From: Povalibacter uvarum
GTDB taxonomy: Bacteria > Pseudomonadota > Gammaproteobacteria > Steroidobacterales > Steroidobacteraceae
DNA: 64,000 nucleotides
Reading direction: 5' to 3'
Assembly (NCBI RefSeq): GCF_014202975.1
Contig: NZ_JACHHZ010000002.1
Coordinates: 496,001-560,000 of the forward strand
Both the position numbers and the translations under genes were made by a program. Shown here piece after piece: positions 1 to 8,055 of the stretch. Each line of letters begins with the position of its first letter. Position 1 is the first letter of the stretch. Below the pieces are notes generated by a model that worked only from the letters and a program-made list of their open reading frames with translations, was not told the DNA's origin and searched no databases.

Positions 1-1216
1 CCCAGCCGCCGGGCGGACGCTGCTGTTCATCGCCCTGCCAGTGGAGCCGATAGGAATAGTCGAACGGCTGACCGACAGCCGGCGCCTTTTCCGGCACCCA
101 GTACGCGACGATGTTGTCGTTCGTCTCATCGGGCGTGCTCAGTTGCACGAGCTCGACGCGACCCGGGCCCCACGAGCTGGTCGGCTCCACCCAGGCGCTC
201 GGTCGCAGCTCATAGCGCGCTTCGCTGTCTTCGTAGCTGCTGAAGCTGCGATCGCGCTGCATGACACCGAAGCCGCGCAGCGATGGCATCGAGAACGATG
301 TCGCCAGCACGCCCTTCGGATTGATCAGCGGGCGCCAGATCCACTCGCCGCTGCCCATCGCGACCATCAGCCCATCGGAGTCGTGCACCTCAGGACGAAA
401 GTCGGTGCGATGCGGCTGGTTCTCGCCGAACTGATACATGCTCGTGAGCGGCGCAATCCCCAGCGTCGCGACAGGCGCACGCAGGAACAGGCGCGCACGG
501 ACATCCATGACCGTTTCCTTGCCGGGCCGGATGTCGAACTGATACGCGCCGCTTGCCCGCGGTGAATCGAGCAGCGCATAGACCGTCAGCGAGTCCGTGC
601 TCTTCTCGGGTTTGACGAGCCAGAACTCGGTGAAGCGCGGAAACTCTTCGCCCTTGCCGCCGACGGTATCGAGCGCAAGGCCCCGCGCCGACAGCCCGTA
701 ACGCTGACCTGCGCCGAGTGCGCGGAAGTAGCTCGCACCAAGGAACACGACGAGTTCATCTTTGTACGCGCCCGAGTTCAGGGGATAGTGCGCGCGAAAT
801 CCCGCAAAACCCACATCGCCCCAGCGCTGCGGCGACAGCTTGTTCTGACCGTAGTCGAAATCCGCGCTGCGATAGCGCAGGTGCCGCACTGAGCTGCCCG
901 CGACTTCGTTGATCAACACCGGCTCGGTCTGGAACTTGCCGAGATGAAAGAACATCACCTCGAACGACGCCGCATCGGATCGCCATAGCGCATGATCGGG
1001 ACGAAAGCGGATGTCGCGATACTGATCGTACGTCAGCGCCGCGAGTTCCGCCGGCGGCTTGCGGCTCTCGGCCACATACGGCTTCTGCGCCTGCGCCCTC
1101 GCACGCTCCGCGACATCGTCGAATCCGAACGCATACGTCCGCGACGCGACCAGCATCGCGCAAAGACACGCGCCAAAGACCCTGCTCGCAAGTGAGTACC
1201 GATCGATCCGCGACAT
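1..1216 (-). CDS. opgG: Glucan biosynthesis protein G (periplasmic), C-terminus off window
   Basis: The visible 405 or so residues match the OpgG/OpgD (MdoG) family along their whole length. Visible blocks include FGFDDVAERA right after the signal peptide, GASYFRALGAGQ, YGLSARGLA, GEEFPRF, YALLDSPRASGAY, SMYQFGENQP, GEWIWRPL, LRPSAWVEP and DETNDNIVAYW. The family acts in the periplasm on the beta-1,2-glucan backbone of osmoregulated periplasmic glucans, together with the membrane synthase OpgH. The start gives a Sec-type signal peptide with likely cleavage after TYA near residue 29; there is no twin-arginine pair, which fits OpgG better than OpgD. The gene runs off the left edge, so about a quarter of the protein is missing. 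It lies 69 nt downstream of a LytTR response regulator on the same strand and may be co-transcribed with that two-component pair. Confidence 0.93.
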   Translation of the reverse strand, partial: MSRIDRYSLASRVFGACLCAMLVASRTYAFGFDDVAERARAQAQKPYVAESRKPPAELAALTYDQYRDIRFRPDHALWRSDAASFEVMFFHLGKFQTEPVLINEVAGSSVRHLRYRSADFDYGQNKLSPQRWGDVGFAGFRAHYPLNSGAYKDELVVFLGASYFRALGAGQRYGLSARGLALDTVGGKGEEFPRFTEFWLVKPEKSTDSLTVYALLDSPRASGAYQFDIRPGKETVMDVRARLFLRAPVATLGIAPLTSMYQFGENQPHRTDFRPEVHDSDGLMVAMGSGEWIWRPLINPKGVLATSFSMPSLRGFGVMQRDRSFSSYEDSEARYELRPSAWVEPTSSWGPGRVELVQLSTPDETNDNIVAYWVPEKAPAVGQPFDYSYRLHWQGDEQQRPPGGW

Positions 1217-1285
1217 TGCATTCGCCCCAACGCTTGTTTCGGCGGAAGATAGCATGAGGCGGGAGGGCGCGAGGCTCGCGCCTCT

Positions 1286-2071
1286 CTACATCTGCCTGAA
1301 CAGATGCAAATAGCTGCGGCTGACGGGCAACACATCCTCTCTGCCCTTCAGATGAATGTCAGCCGTTTCGTTCTCGCCGCGCGTCACATGACTGATCGCT
1401 TTCAGGCTCACGACCACGGACCGATGCACCTGCGCGAACTGTTCGGGATCCAGCTGTGTCGCCAGCTCCTTCAGGGGTGTGCGAATCACAGCCTCGCGAG
1501 ACTGACCCTCTTCATCGCGCCAGGCCACGAGCGTGTACTTCTCATCTGAACGCAGGAAGTCGATGTCCTCCACCGGGATCAGCCGCACCGTCTGACCCAC
1601 CGATGCACGAATCCATCGCAGGGACGCAGGTGCACTGCCCCGCTGCAGATTCGTCGCGAGCTGCTGCAGCAATGCCTCGGTATTCGCGGCAGGCTGCGAA
1701 GCGCGCAGCCGCTCCTGCAGCCGCGCTACAGTCTCCGCAAGGCGTGAAGGTTCGACGGGCTTCACCAGATAGTCGAGCACACCCTGCGCGAATGCCTGGA
1801 CCGCGTACTGATCGAATGCCGTGACGAACACGAGATGAGCCCGCCGCCCGATGTGACGCGCCGCCTCGACGCCCGTCATGCCAGGCATGTGGACATCGAG
1901 AAAACAGATGTCCGGTTGCTGAGCTTCGAATTTGTCGACTGCCTCTCTGCCGTTGCGGGCCTGTGCGATCACTTCGAGTTCCGGCCACGCTTGTGCCAGC
2001 AGGCGCTGCAGCGCGTCGCGCAACAGCGGCTCGTCGTCAGCGATCAATGCCGTGGGTCGCTGGGGCGTCAT
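1286..2071 (-). CDS. LytTR-family DNA-binding response regulator
   Basis: A 261-residue response regulator. The N-terminal receiver has the acidic pair D12/D13, the phospho-acceptor D59 in CFLDVHMPG, T84 in FVTAF and K104 in LVKP. The C-terminal third is a LytTR domain (blocks DIDFLRSDEKYTLV, VHRSVVVSL, and an SRSYLHLF end), which binds DNA with beta-strands rather than a helix-turn-helix. The start is chosen because its ATG overlaps the kinase stop as ATGA; an upstream in-frame start would add 13 residues with no similarity to receivers. It is the cognate partner of the LytS-type kinase just upstream. Targets cannot be read from the sequence, though opgG is the next gene. Confidence 0.93.
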   Translation of the reverse strand: MTPQRPTALIADDEPLLRDALQRLLAQAWPELEVIAQARNGREAVDKFEAQQPDICFLDVHMPGMTGVEAARHIGRRAHLVFVTAFDQYAVQAFAQGVLDYLVKPVEPSRLAETVARLQERLRASQPAANTEALLQQLATNLQRGSAPASLRWIRASVGQTVRLIPVEDIDFLRSDEKYTLVAWRDEEGQSREAVIRTPLKELATQLDPEQFAQVHRSVVVSLKAISHVTRGENETADIHLKGREDVLPVSRSYLHLFRQM

Positions 2072-3141
2072 GCCGCCACCTGTCGTGCCGGGAATTCGAG
2101 TTCGGCGCACACACCGTGCGGCTCGATCTCGCTCAGCCTCAACTGCGCCTCGGCACCGAATGCCAGCTGCAGGCGCTCACGCAACGTGGACAACCCGGTA
2201 CCGAGACCAGCGCTCGTCGCTTTCATCCCAGCGCCGGTATCCGTTACTCGCGCGAGAACGCGGCCGTCGCGAATCCATACATCGACATCGATGCGGCCAC
2301 CGACTTCACTCGGGTCGATGCCGTGACGCACTGCATTCTCGACGAGCGTCAGCAACGTCATGGGTGGGCACTGCAGCTTGCGTGCGGCCGGATCGATGTG
2401 CAGCCCGACCTGCAGTCGATCGGGCATGCGCATCTCCATCAGCTCCAGGTATGCACGCACCAGGTCCGTCTCCTGTCCGAGGGTCGTCGCTGTCTCGTGC
2501 ATTCGCGGCACAGCGGCACGCAGGTACGCAATCAAACTGGCGAGCACCTTCGAGGCCTGCGGCGAGCCGGCATCGACGAGTGCCTGAACGTTCGCGAGCG
2601 TATTGAACAGGAAGTGCGGCTCGACCTGCGCCTGCAACAACCGCAATCGAGCATCGAGCGCCTGGCGCTCGAACTCGCTGCGCTCGAGCTCGAAGCCGAG
2701 CGCCTGCTCGCGAGCGAATGCGTCGCGCTGCTTCAACATCGCACCGACAGCGATCCACGGCGCGAACAGCACGCCTGTGAACGTCAGGCTCGCGTAGCCA
2801 ATGACGCGCTTGCGATCCTTCTCGAACTCCGGGTTACCTCCCGTCGTGACGATGTAGGCCATCGCAGCCGCGACTGGAATAGCGGCAACGATGCCGAGGA
2901 GCTGCAATACCGACCGCGCGAGCCACACCGGCAACCGCCGTGGCCATTGCTCGAACAGGCCGAAAGCAAACATCGCCGCCAGTCCGACAATCACCGTCCG
3001 AGCGATGACGATCAGCATGGGCGATTCGTTCGGCAGCGCGAGGAAGAAGCCGAACACGGCACCGACGATGAGAGTGAAGCGCACGCGCGACCAGGCGAAC
3101 AGCAACGCCAGACCGCGCGGTTTCACGGGGAGAGAGGACAT
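2068..3141 (-). CDS. LytS/YehU-type sensor histidine kinase
   Basis: A 357-residue membrane kinase of the His_kinase (PF06580) type. Four hydrophobic segments (about residues 22-38, 42-62, 78-98 and 114-136) anchor it in the inner membrane with almost no periplasmic domain. A short coiled stretch follows, then the phospho-acceptor box EPHFLFNTL with H176. The ATPase region has the N box VENAVRHG and a D-x-G-x-G motif (DTGAGM), followed by GTGLSTLRERL. This family typically phosphorylates LytTR regulators, and the LytTR gene overlaps its stop codon by 4 nt. The ligand is unknown; the multi-helix sensor suggests a membrane-associated or envelope signal. Confidence 0.92.
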   Translation of the reverse strand: MSSLPVKPRGLALLFAWSRVRFTLIVGAVFGFFLALPNESPMLIVIARTVIVGLAAMFAFGLFEQWPRRLPVWLARSVLQLLGIVAAIPVAAAMAYIVTTGGNPEFEKDRKRVIGYASLTFTGVLFAPWIAVGAMLKQRDAFAREQALGFELERSEFERQALDARLRLLQAQVEPHFLFNTLANVQALVDAGSPQASKVLASLIAYLRAAVPRMHETATTLGQETDLVRAYLELMEMRMPDRLQVGLHIDPAARKLQCPPMTLLTLVENAVRHGIDPSEVGGRIDVDVWIRDGRVLARVTDTGAGMKATSAGLGTGLSTLRERLQLAFGAEAQLRLSEIEPHGVCAELEFPARQVAA

Positions 3142-3396
3142 GAACGGACTATATCCGAACCTCGCAGCCGCCCCTGGCCGGCCGTGTGCCTGATTCGGGG
3201 CGATTGCAGTCTTCCGTCAGGTACTGCCGCAGCCTGTCGGTCGAGGAGGCAATTCGTCGCATGATGAACGGGAGGGCCAGCCGGCCAGCTGGCCTCACGT
3301 CAACGAATTTCATCCTGACGCGTTACTCCCCACGTACCGCCGGCTCCGACCTTATGTTCCCTCAGTTTGCTACCCTCGGGAGCGGTCGTGTCACGC

Positions 3397-3403
3397 GAAG
3401 GAG
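3397..3403 (+). promoter_or_regulatory. Shine-Dalgarno supporting a CTG start
   Basis: GAAGGAG lies 6 nt before an in-frame CTG. No ATG, GTG or TTG occurs in this frame between the CTG and conserved sigma region 2, so this ribosome site decides the start of the sigma-factor gene. Confidence 0.6.
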
Positions 3404-3409
3404 TGGCTT

Positions 3410-3946
3410 CTGGATCGGGCTCGTGAGCTGGACAAGTTCCTCGCTGGCGTCGAACGGCGTGCGTTCCGGATCGCACGTATCGCGCTGCGCAATGACGACG
3501 ACGCACTGGACGCCGTGCAGGACGCGATGTTCAAGCTTGCGCGCAACTACAGCGCCCGCCCCCCGGAGGAATGGGCGCCGCTGTTCTACCGGATCCTGCA
3601 GAACCGCATTCGCGACGGTCAGCGGCGGCGACAGGTCCGCAACCGCTTCTTCGCCTGGTTGCCGGGAGCGTCGGCGCGGGAAGATGAAGTCGATCCCGTG
3701 GAAACCGCGCCAGCCGACGAGGCGGGTGCGGTCGAGCGCCTCATGGCGAATGAAGCCCTTGGGCGACTCGAGCAATCGATCGCCCAGTTGCCGGCCCGGC
3801 AGCAGGAGGCCTTCATGCTGCGGGCGCTCGGGGGTTTCGACGTCGCGCAGACAGCTTCTGCCATGGGCTGCTCGGAAGGCAGCGTAAAGACGCATTACTC
3901 ACGCGCAGTGCACACCCTGCGCGCCGAATTGGGAGACGCGTGGTGA
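3410..3946 (+). CDS. ECF-type RNA polymerase sigma factor, probable CTG start
   Basis: A sigma-70-family factor of 178 residues when started at CTG. Region 2 begins at ELDKFLAGVERRAFRIA and continues through DDALDAVQDAM. Region 4 shows LPARQQEAFMLRALGG and then the helix-turn-helix DVAQTASAMGCSEGSVKTHY. The first conventional start codon (a GTG at 3515) falls inside region 2 and would remove about 35 conserved residues, so I place the start at CTG behind a strong GAAGGAG. Frame and motif are clear; the start codon is inference. It heads a four-gene run with GTGA/ATGA overlaps and is probably co-transcribed with the membrane protein that follows, which may act as its regulator. A 268-bp divergent gap separates it from the LytS kinase. 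Confidence 0.87.
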   Translation: MDRARELDKFLAGVERRAFRIARIALRNDDDALDAVQDAMFKLARNYSARPPEEWAPLFYRILQNRIRDGQRRRQVRNRFFAWLPGASAREDEVDPVETAPADEAGAVERLMANEALGRLEQSIAQLPARQQEAFMLRALGGFDVAQTASAMGCSEGSVKTHYSRAVHTLRAELGDAW

Positions 3947-4332
3947 GTGACGATCCGAAAACACCGCTCGAACAGCGCAGCAAGGCGCTCTTCGATGAAA
4001 GCGTCGAAGCGCTGCCCGCTCACATCCGCTCGAGGTTGACGCAGGCGCGGCATCGCGCGGTCGAACAGGCGCCGAGCAGCATCAGCCGGCGGATCTGGCT
4101 GCCCGCTGCGGGACTGACCGCGGCGGCGGTCGCAGCGGTCGTAGTGATCGCGCCGCGCGTGACCAACGAACGCTCCATCCCGGAGTCGTTCGCAGCAGCG
4201 GACGACATGGCAATGCTGCTCAACGACGACGACCTGGAGCTGATCGAGAACCTGGAGTTCTACGCCTGGATGGAAGAGGGCATGGATGCGACGGCCGCGC
4301 CGAACGATGGAAGCGACGATGCGCAAACCTGA
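3943..4332 (+). CDS. Single-pass membrane protein, possible anti-sigma partner
   Basis: A 129-residue protein with a cytoplasmic-looking N-terminal half (residues about 1-50, charged, EQRSKALFDESVEALPAHIRSRL), one hydrophobic segment (WLPAAGLTAAAVAAVVVIA, about 51-70) and an acidic C-terminus rich in Asp and Glu. The start is the GTG that overlaps the sigma stop as GTGA, with GGGAGA 6 nt upstream; a second GTG lies one codon before it. The layout and position directly after an ECF sigma gene suggest membrane-bound sigma regulation. No recognised zinc anti-sigma motif (HxxxCxxC) is present, so that role is inferred from context only. Confidence 0.72.
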   Translation: MSDDPKTPLEQRSKALFDESVEALPAHIRSRLTQARHRAVEQAPSSISRRIWLPAAGLTAAAVAAVVVIAPRVTNERSIPESFAAADDMAMLLNDDDLELIENLEFYAWMEEGMDATAAPNDGSDDAQT

Positions 4333-4549
4333 ACAGATCGATCGGCTCGGTGCGCTCGCGCTACTGATGGTTCCCGCGCTTGCGCTCAGCGCGGAGCCGG
4401 AGCCGCTGGACGAAGCTTTCCTCGACTACCTCGCCGAGCTGGAAGACGAGGACGATGACTGGACGTGGTTCGCGCAGGACGACGATGACGAAGCCGAAAC
4501 GAAGAAAACGGCCGCCAAGCCCGCGCCCGAGAAGAAGGTGAAGCCATGA
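4319..4549 (+). CDS. Small acidic exported protein of the sigma operon
   Basis: A 76-residue protein with a signal-like N-terminus (RLGALALLMVPALALSAEP) and then an extremely acidic stretch (LEDEDDDWTWFAQDDDDEAE) ending in a Lys/Pro/Ala-rich tail. The start is placed at the ATG that overlaps the preceding gene by 14 nt; a start 11 codons earlier would spoil the signal peptide. It precedes the DUF3106 gene with an ATGA overlap. I do not recognise the family. An acidic exported protein beside a strongly basic one suggests the two could bind each other, but this is inference. Confidence 0.65.
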   Translation: MRKPEQIDRLGALALLMVPALALSAEPEPLDEAFLDYLAELEDEDDDWTWFAQDDDDEAETKKTAAKPAPEKKVKP

Positions 4550-5031
4550 ATCGGTTGCGACGCAATCTCGTGCTGATGCTGGTCGGCACCACGCTCGCCG
4601 GCACTTCGTTCGCGCAGAACACAGGACAGACAGACGGCGCCGGTGTCGCGTGGAATGAACTGAAGCCGGAACAACAGAAGCTGCTGAAGAACTTCGAACA
4701 GCGCTGGGGCGAACTGCCGCCGGAGCGGCAACGCAAACTCTCCGACGGCGCTTCGCGATGGAATGAGCTCACCCCAGAGCAGCGCCAGCAGACGCGCGCT
4801 CGCTTCAACGAATGGCAGAAGCTTCCGGAAGAACGGCGCGCTCGGATCCGCAAGCGCTACGGCGAGTTCCGTTCACTGCCGCCGGAAGAGAAGCAGCGGC
4901 TGCGCAAGAACTATAAACGCTTCCAGCAACTGAACCCCGAGCAGCGCAAACGACTGCGCGAGATGTGGCGCAACGCGACACCGGAGCAGCGCCAGCGCGT
5001 GCAGCAGCGGCTTCGAGAGCGGAAGCAGTGA
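4546..5031 (+). CDS. DUF3106 domain protein, exported, Gln/Arg-rich
   Basis: A 161-residue exported protein with an N-terminal signal (LVLMLVGTTLAGTSFA) followed by about eight degenerate helical repeats of the form W/F-x-x-L-x-P-E-Q-R-Q, for example WNELKPEQQK, WGELPPERQR, WNELTPEQRQ, FRSLPPEEKQ and FQQLNPEQRK. This is the DUF3106 pattern. The body is strongly basic and should be helical. The function is unknown. It is the last gene of the sigma-factor operon and overlaps the acidic small protein as ATGA. Confidence 0.85.
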   Translation: MNRLRRNLVLMLVGTTLAGTSFAQNTGQTDGAGVAWNELKPEQQKLLKNFEQRWGELPPERQRKLSDGASRWNELTPEQRQQTRARFNEWQKLPEERRARIRKRYGEFRSLPPEEKQRLRKNYKRFQQLNPEQRKRLREMWRNATPEQRQRVQQRLRERKQ

Positions 5032-5052
5032 AGAGGTAGGAGAAAGCGCCTA

Positions 5053-5145
5053 CACGGGGTTTCACGGGGAAAGACCATGATGTTCGAGCAGGGTGCTGCC
5101 GTCTTCACGAGAAATCTCCCGCCTTATTATCCCGTGTACCCCGTG
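5053..5145. repeat. Inverted repeat in convergent gap
   Basis: CACGGGGT at the left is matched by ACCCCGTG at the right, and an inner CACGGG by CCCGTG, so two stems can pair across about 75 nt. It sits between two convergent genes (DUF3106 and DUF1501) and may form a transcript end shared by both. No run of T follows, so a classic Rho-independent terminator is not evident. Confidence 0.4.
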
Positions 5146-5171
5146 GGAAATCCGATGCCTTGTCTTGGCCT

Positions 5172-6362
5172 TCATGCACGTTGCATCAGCCCTTCAAGAG
5201 GACTGGCGCCGCGGCTGTCGGGGAAGACTTTCGATTCGAGATCGCTCTCGCTCACCGACAGGTGCGTCGCCAGAACTCCTTTGAACACGCTGCGCAGATC
5301 GAGCGTCGGTGCGAGATCGCGTCCCTGATGCAGCGACGAGGTTGCGAGACCCGGCCAATCAGCGATGACTTTACCGCCGTTCACAGCGCCGCCGACAAGG
5401 AAGGCGCACGTCGCGGTGCCGTGATCCGTGCCGCGAGTTCCGTTGACAGCGACGGTGCGGCCGAACTCCGTTACCACCATCACCGCAGTCCGGTTCCACG
5501 CGGGGCCGAGCGATACTCGCAGCGCGTCGAGACCTGAATCGAGGACACGCAGGCGGTTCACCAGTTGGCCCTGCTCGGCGCCCTGGTTCGCATGCGTGTC
5601 CCAGCCGCTCGCTTCGATGACTGCGATGCGCGCGCCATCATCGGTCACCAGCAAACGACCGGCGGCAGCAGCCAGCTGATTGAACTGGCCGAGTGGATCG
5701 CGCCCGCCGCCCTTCATGCCGCCCTCGGCAATTTCGTTCGAAGCCACGGCTGCCTGCAATCGCTCGGCGAAGTACGGTTCGGTCGAATACAGATCGGCGA
5801 TCCGCTGCAACGTATCGGCATCCGCTTCGGGTAGGCGTGACGGTGCCCATGAGTTCACCTGGTTCTCGCCGCGCAGCACGAGCGGCAGGTTCTGCGAAAG
5901 CGCCACCGAGATCTGCTCCGTCGTCCTCATCCTCGCGGCCGGCAACACGCTCAACGCGCGATTGAGCCAACCGTCGCGCGCCACGCCTGGCCGGGTCGTG
6001 CCGTTCTCCAGCAGATCCTGGCCATCGAAATGCGATCGCTCGCGATAGGGCGAAGCCGCCGCATGGAACACGACGAGCTCCTTCGATCGATAGCGTTCAT
6101 GCAACTGCGCAAGGCCGGGATTCAGAGCGAACAGGCCGTTCAGTCGCAGCGCCGGGGCAGTGATCGCAAGTGCACCGCGCTTCGTCGCGTAGTTCCCATC
6201 GCCGTACGGCGGCACGGCAGCGAGGCCATCGAGCGCACCCCGCAGGATGACGAGAACGAAGCGGGAATCGGTCGCCGCGTCTGCAAGCAGGAGGCGCGGT
6301 GTGAGCGCCGCCACCGACGCTCCGAACGCGGATTGGAGAAAGGTACGACGGAGCATATTCAT
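5172..6362 (-). CDS. DUF1501 protein with Tat-type signal
   Basis: A 396-residue protein of the DUF1501 (alkaline-phosphatase-like fold) family. The start MNMLRRTFLQ overlaps the DUF1800 stop as ATGA and provides a twin-arginine signal (RR at 5-6, hydrophobic stretch to about residue 25, then LLADA). Family blocks include FVLVILRGALDGL, HFDGQDLLENG, IAVIEASGWDTH, VMVVTEFGRTV and GTDHGTATCAFLVGG; the Asp, Thr and His residues in these blocks resemble the metal-binding positions of phosphatase-fold enzymes. No enzyme activity is established for most members. It is almost always paired with a DUF1800 gene, as here, and both are probably exported together. Confidence 0.93.
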   Translation of the reverse strand: MNMLRRTFLQSAFGASVAALTPRLLLADAATDSRFVLVILRGALDGLAAVPPYGDGNYATKRGALAITAPALRLNGLFALNPGLAQLHERYRSKELVVFHAAASPYRERSHFDGQDLLENGTTRPGVARDGWLNRALSVLPAARMRTTEQISVALSQNLPLVLRGENQVNSWAPSRLPEADADTLQRIADLYSTEPYFAERLQAAVASNEIAEGGMKGGGRDPLGQFNQLAAAAGRLLVTDDGARIAVIEASGWDTHANQGAEQGQLVNRLRVLDSGLDALRVSLGPAWNRTAVMVVTEFGRTVAVNGTRGTDHGTATCAFLVGGAVNGGKVIADWPGLATSSLHQGRDLAPTLDLRSVFKGVLATHLSVSESDLESKVFPDSRGASPLEGLMQRA

Positions 6363-7762
6363 CGCCTCATGAACTCCGGGCTCGCGAGCAACAAGGTCGT
6401 TCCCTGCGCGGCGCTTGCTGCACGAGAGATTGCAGTTCGCGTGCGTTCGTTGAGCGCTTCGCCGAGCGATTGAGCGGCAATGTCGAGAGGCTTTGCACGG
6501 GAGCGCAGTCGATCGCTCAGTTGCGTCGCCCACTCGATGCGTTTGAGCAATGCGTCGGGCCCATCCCACTGCGCGGCGGTGTCCGGCCAGCCCGCCGGTG
6601 AACCGGGCGTGTAGGGACGCTGGCCGAGCAGTTGAAACGGTGCGGCGATCTGCAACGGCTTGTCCGGCACGAAATCGAGCGCGCGGAAACTCGAGATCAC
6701 GAACTCATGAGGTGTCTTGAATTTGCGCGGCGCGGCTTCCCACGCTTGCGGCAGCTCAATGACGGCGCGATGCACCGAGGGCAGATCGCCGTTGGTATCG
6801 CGAAAGACTTTTGCCACGTGGTCGACCGCCGCGAGAGGAGGCTCATCGGCGACGAAATGCCGGACGAGTTTCGTCGCGACGTGATTCGCGGTGGCTGGAT
6901 GCCGCGCGAGATCGTTCAGCACTGCTTTCGCCTGTGCACCTCCGCTCTCGGAATAGCGCTTGCCGACGACTGTCTGAGCACCGGGCTCGTGCATGTTTTC
7001 GCGGAACTCGAATACACCGGGCTTGCCCTCCGCCAGCGGCCCGCGACTTCCACCGACCGACCATCCGGTGAGCACGCGCGCGAAGCTCGTGACATCCGCT
7101 TGTGTGTACCCGCCGTTCACTCCGAGCGTGTGCAGCTCAAGGATCTCGCGAGCGAGATTCTCGTTGATGTCCAGCTTGCGCTCTGCCTTGCGGGCACGAC
7201 GCGAAGCGCGCTGCGCAAGCATCGAGTTCGGGCCGATCGATCCCTGGTTGTCGAGATACAGGATCATCGCCGGATGCGATTCCGCCGCGAGCAGCAGCTC
7301 GGCGAAACTCCCTGACAGGTGCGGCCGGATGGCTTCGTTCTCGAGCGTGCCCGCAAGCCCGGCCACGAGCGCCTTGTCGGCAGACACGGCGAAATGATTG
7401 CTCCAGAAATGCACGAGGCGCTCGCGGAACGGATCAGTGCTGGCAACGGCGACCTGGTAGCGCGCCGCAACCTGGTCGAGATACAGAGGAGCGAGCTTCT
7501 GGCGCACGTTCGCAACGGGATCGCGTTCCTTGTTGTCGCTGGCGGGTTCCGCGCGCGCCTCGCGCCGCATTTCTTGCAGCTCACGATAGGCTTCGAACGC
7601 CTGAGCCGAGGAAGGCAGAGCCCTGATCACCTGCGGCACCGCAACGTCGCGCTCGACCTGGCGCATCAGCCACTCGCGCGGGTCGCGACCGATGTCGGTA
7701 ATTTCACCCGGCCGCGCACCGAGGCCGAACCGGTTCGCGGCAAGTACCGCCTGCAATGTCAT
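6359..7762 (-). CDS. DUF1800 family protein
   Basis: A 467-residue DUF1800 protein. Recognisable blocks are AANRFGLGARPGE at the N-terminus, LVHFWSNHFAVSADK, NENLAREILELHTLGVNGGYTQ, VTSFARVLTGWSV and HVATKLVRHFVADEPP. The family co-occurs with DUF1501 and the pair is found in many bacteria that export it, but the biochemical role is unknown. No obvious signal peptide is visible at this start. It is the first gene of a two-gene operon and overlaps DUF1501 by 4 nt. The divergent 293-bp gap to the ATP-grasp gene must hold both promoters. Confidence 0.93.
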   Translation of the reverse strand: MTLQAVLAANRFGLGARPGEITDIGRDPREWLMRQVERDVAVPQVIRALPSSAQAFEAYRELQEMRREARAEPASDNKERDPVANVRQKLAPLYLDQVAARYQVAVASTDPFRERLVHFWSNHFAVSADKALVAGLAGTLENEAIRPHLSGSFAELLLAAESHPAMILYLDNQGSIGPNSMLAQRASRRARKAERKLDINENLAREILELHTLGVNGGYTQADVTSFARVLTGWSVGGSRGPLAEGKPGVFEFRENMHEPGAQTVVGKRYSESGGAQAKAVLNDLARHPATANHVATKLVRHFVADEPPLAAVDHVAKVFRDTNGDLPSVHRAVIELPQAWEAAPRKFKTPHEFVISSFRALDFVPDKPLQIAAPFQLLGQRPYTPGSPAGWPDTAAQWDGPDALLKRIEWATQLSDRLRSRAKPLDIAAQSLGEALNERTRTAISRAASAAQGTTLLLASPEFMRR

Positions 7763-8055
7763 GGCGCGCCCTGCACTGTATTTCGTTACGGTTCATGCAA
7801 CGCGCGGGGACTCCCGCGGTTGACTGCTTTGTCACCGATATTCCCCCCGCCGGCGACTGAATCTTTACCGAACGCCCCGTACCTTCGCCCGTGCCTGATT
7901 TGCAACGATATGTTTTGTCGGCCGACGCCGGAACTCGCCCTCTTCCTACATCGTTCTCTCATCGCCGCGGACGCGCTGCCGCAGGCGATACCGAAAAGAG
8001 AGTTCAGCGCGGATTCGTCCCTGATGCTCATAGTCGGCTGACACGAGGAAACCCC

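Noticed and set aside
1963-3264. A 433-codon plus-strand frame
   Set aside because: Opposite to the LytS kinase and regulator; composition is Arg/Gln/His-rich with no domain.
3515-3946. GTG at 3515 as sigma-factor start
   Set aside because: It lies inside sigma region 2 and removes about 35 conserved residues.
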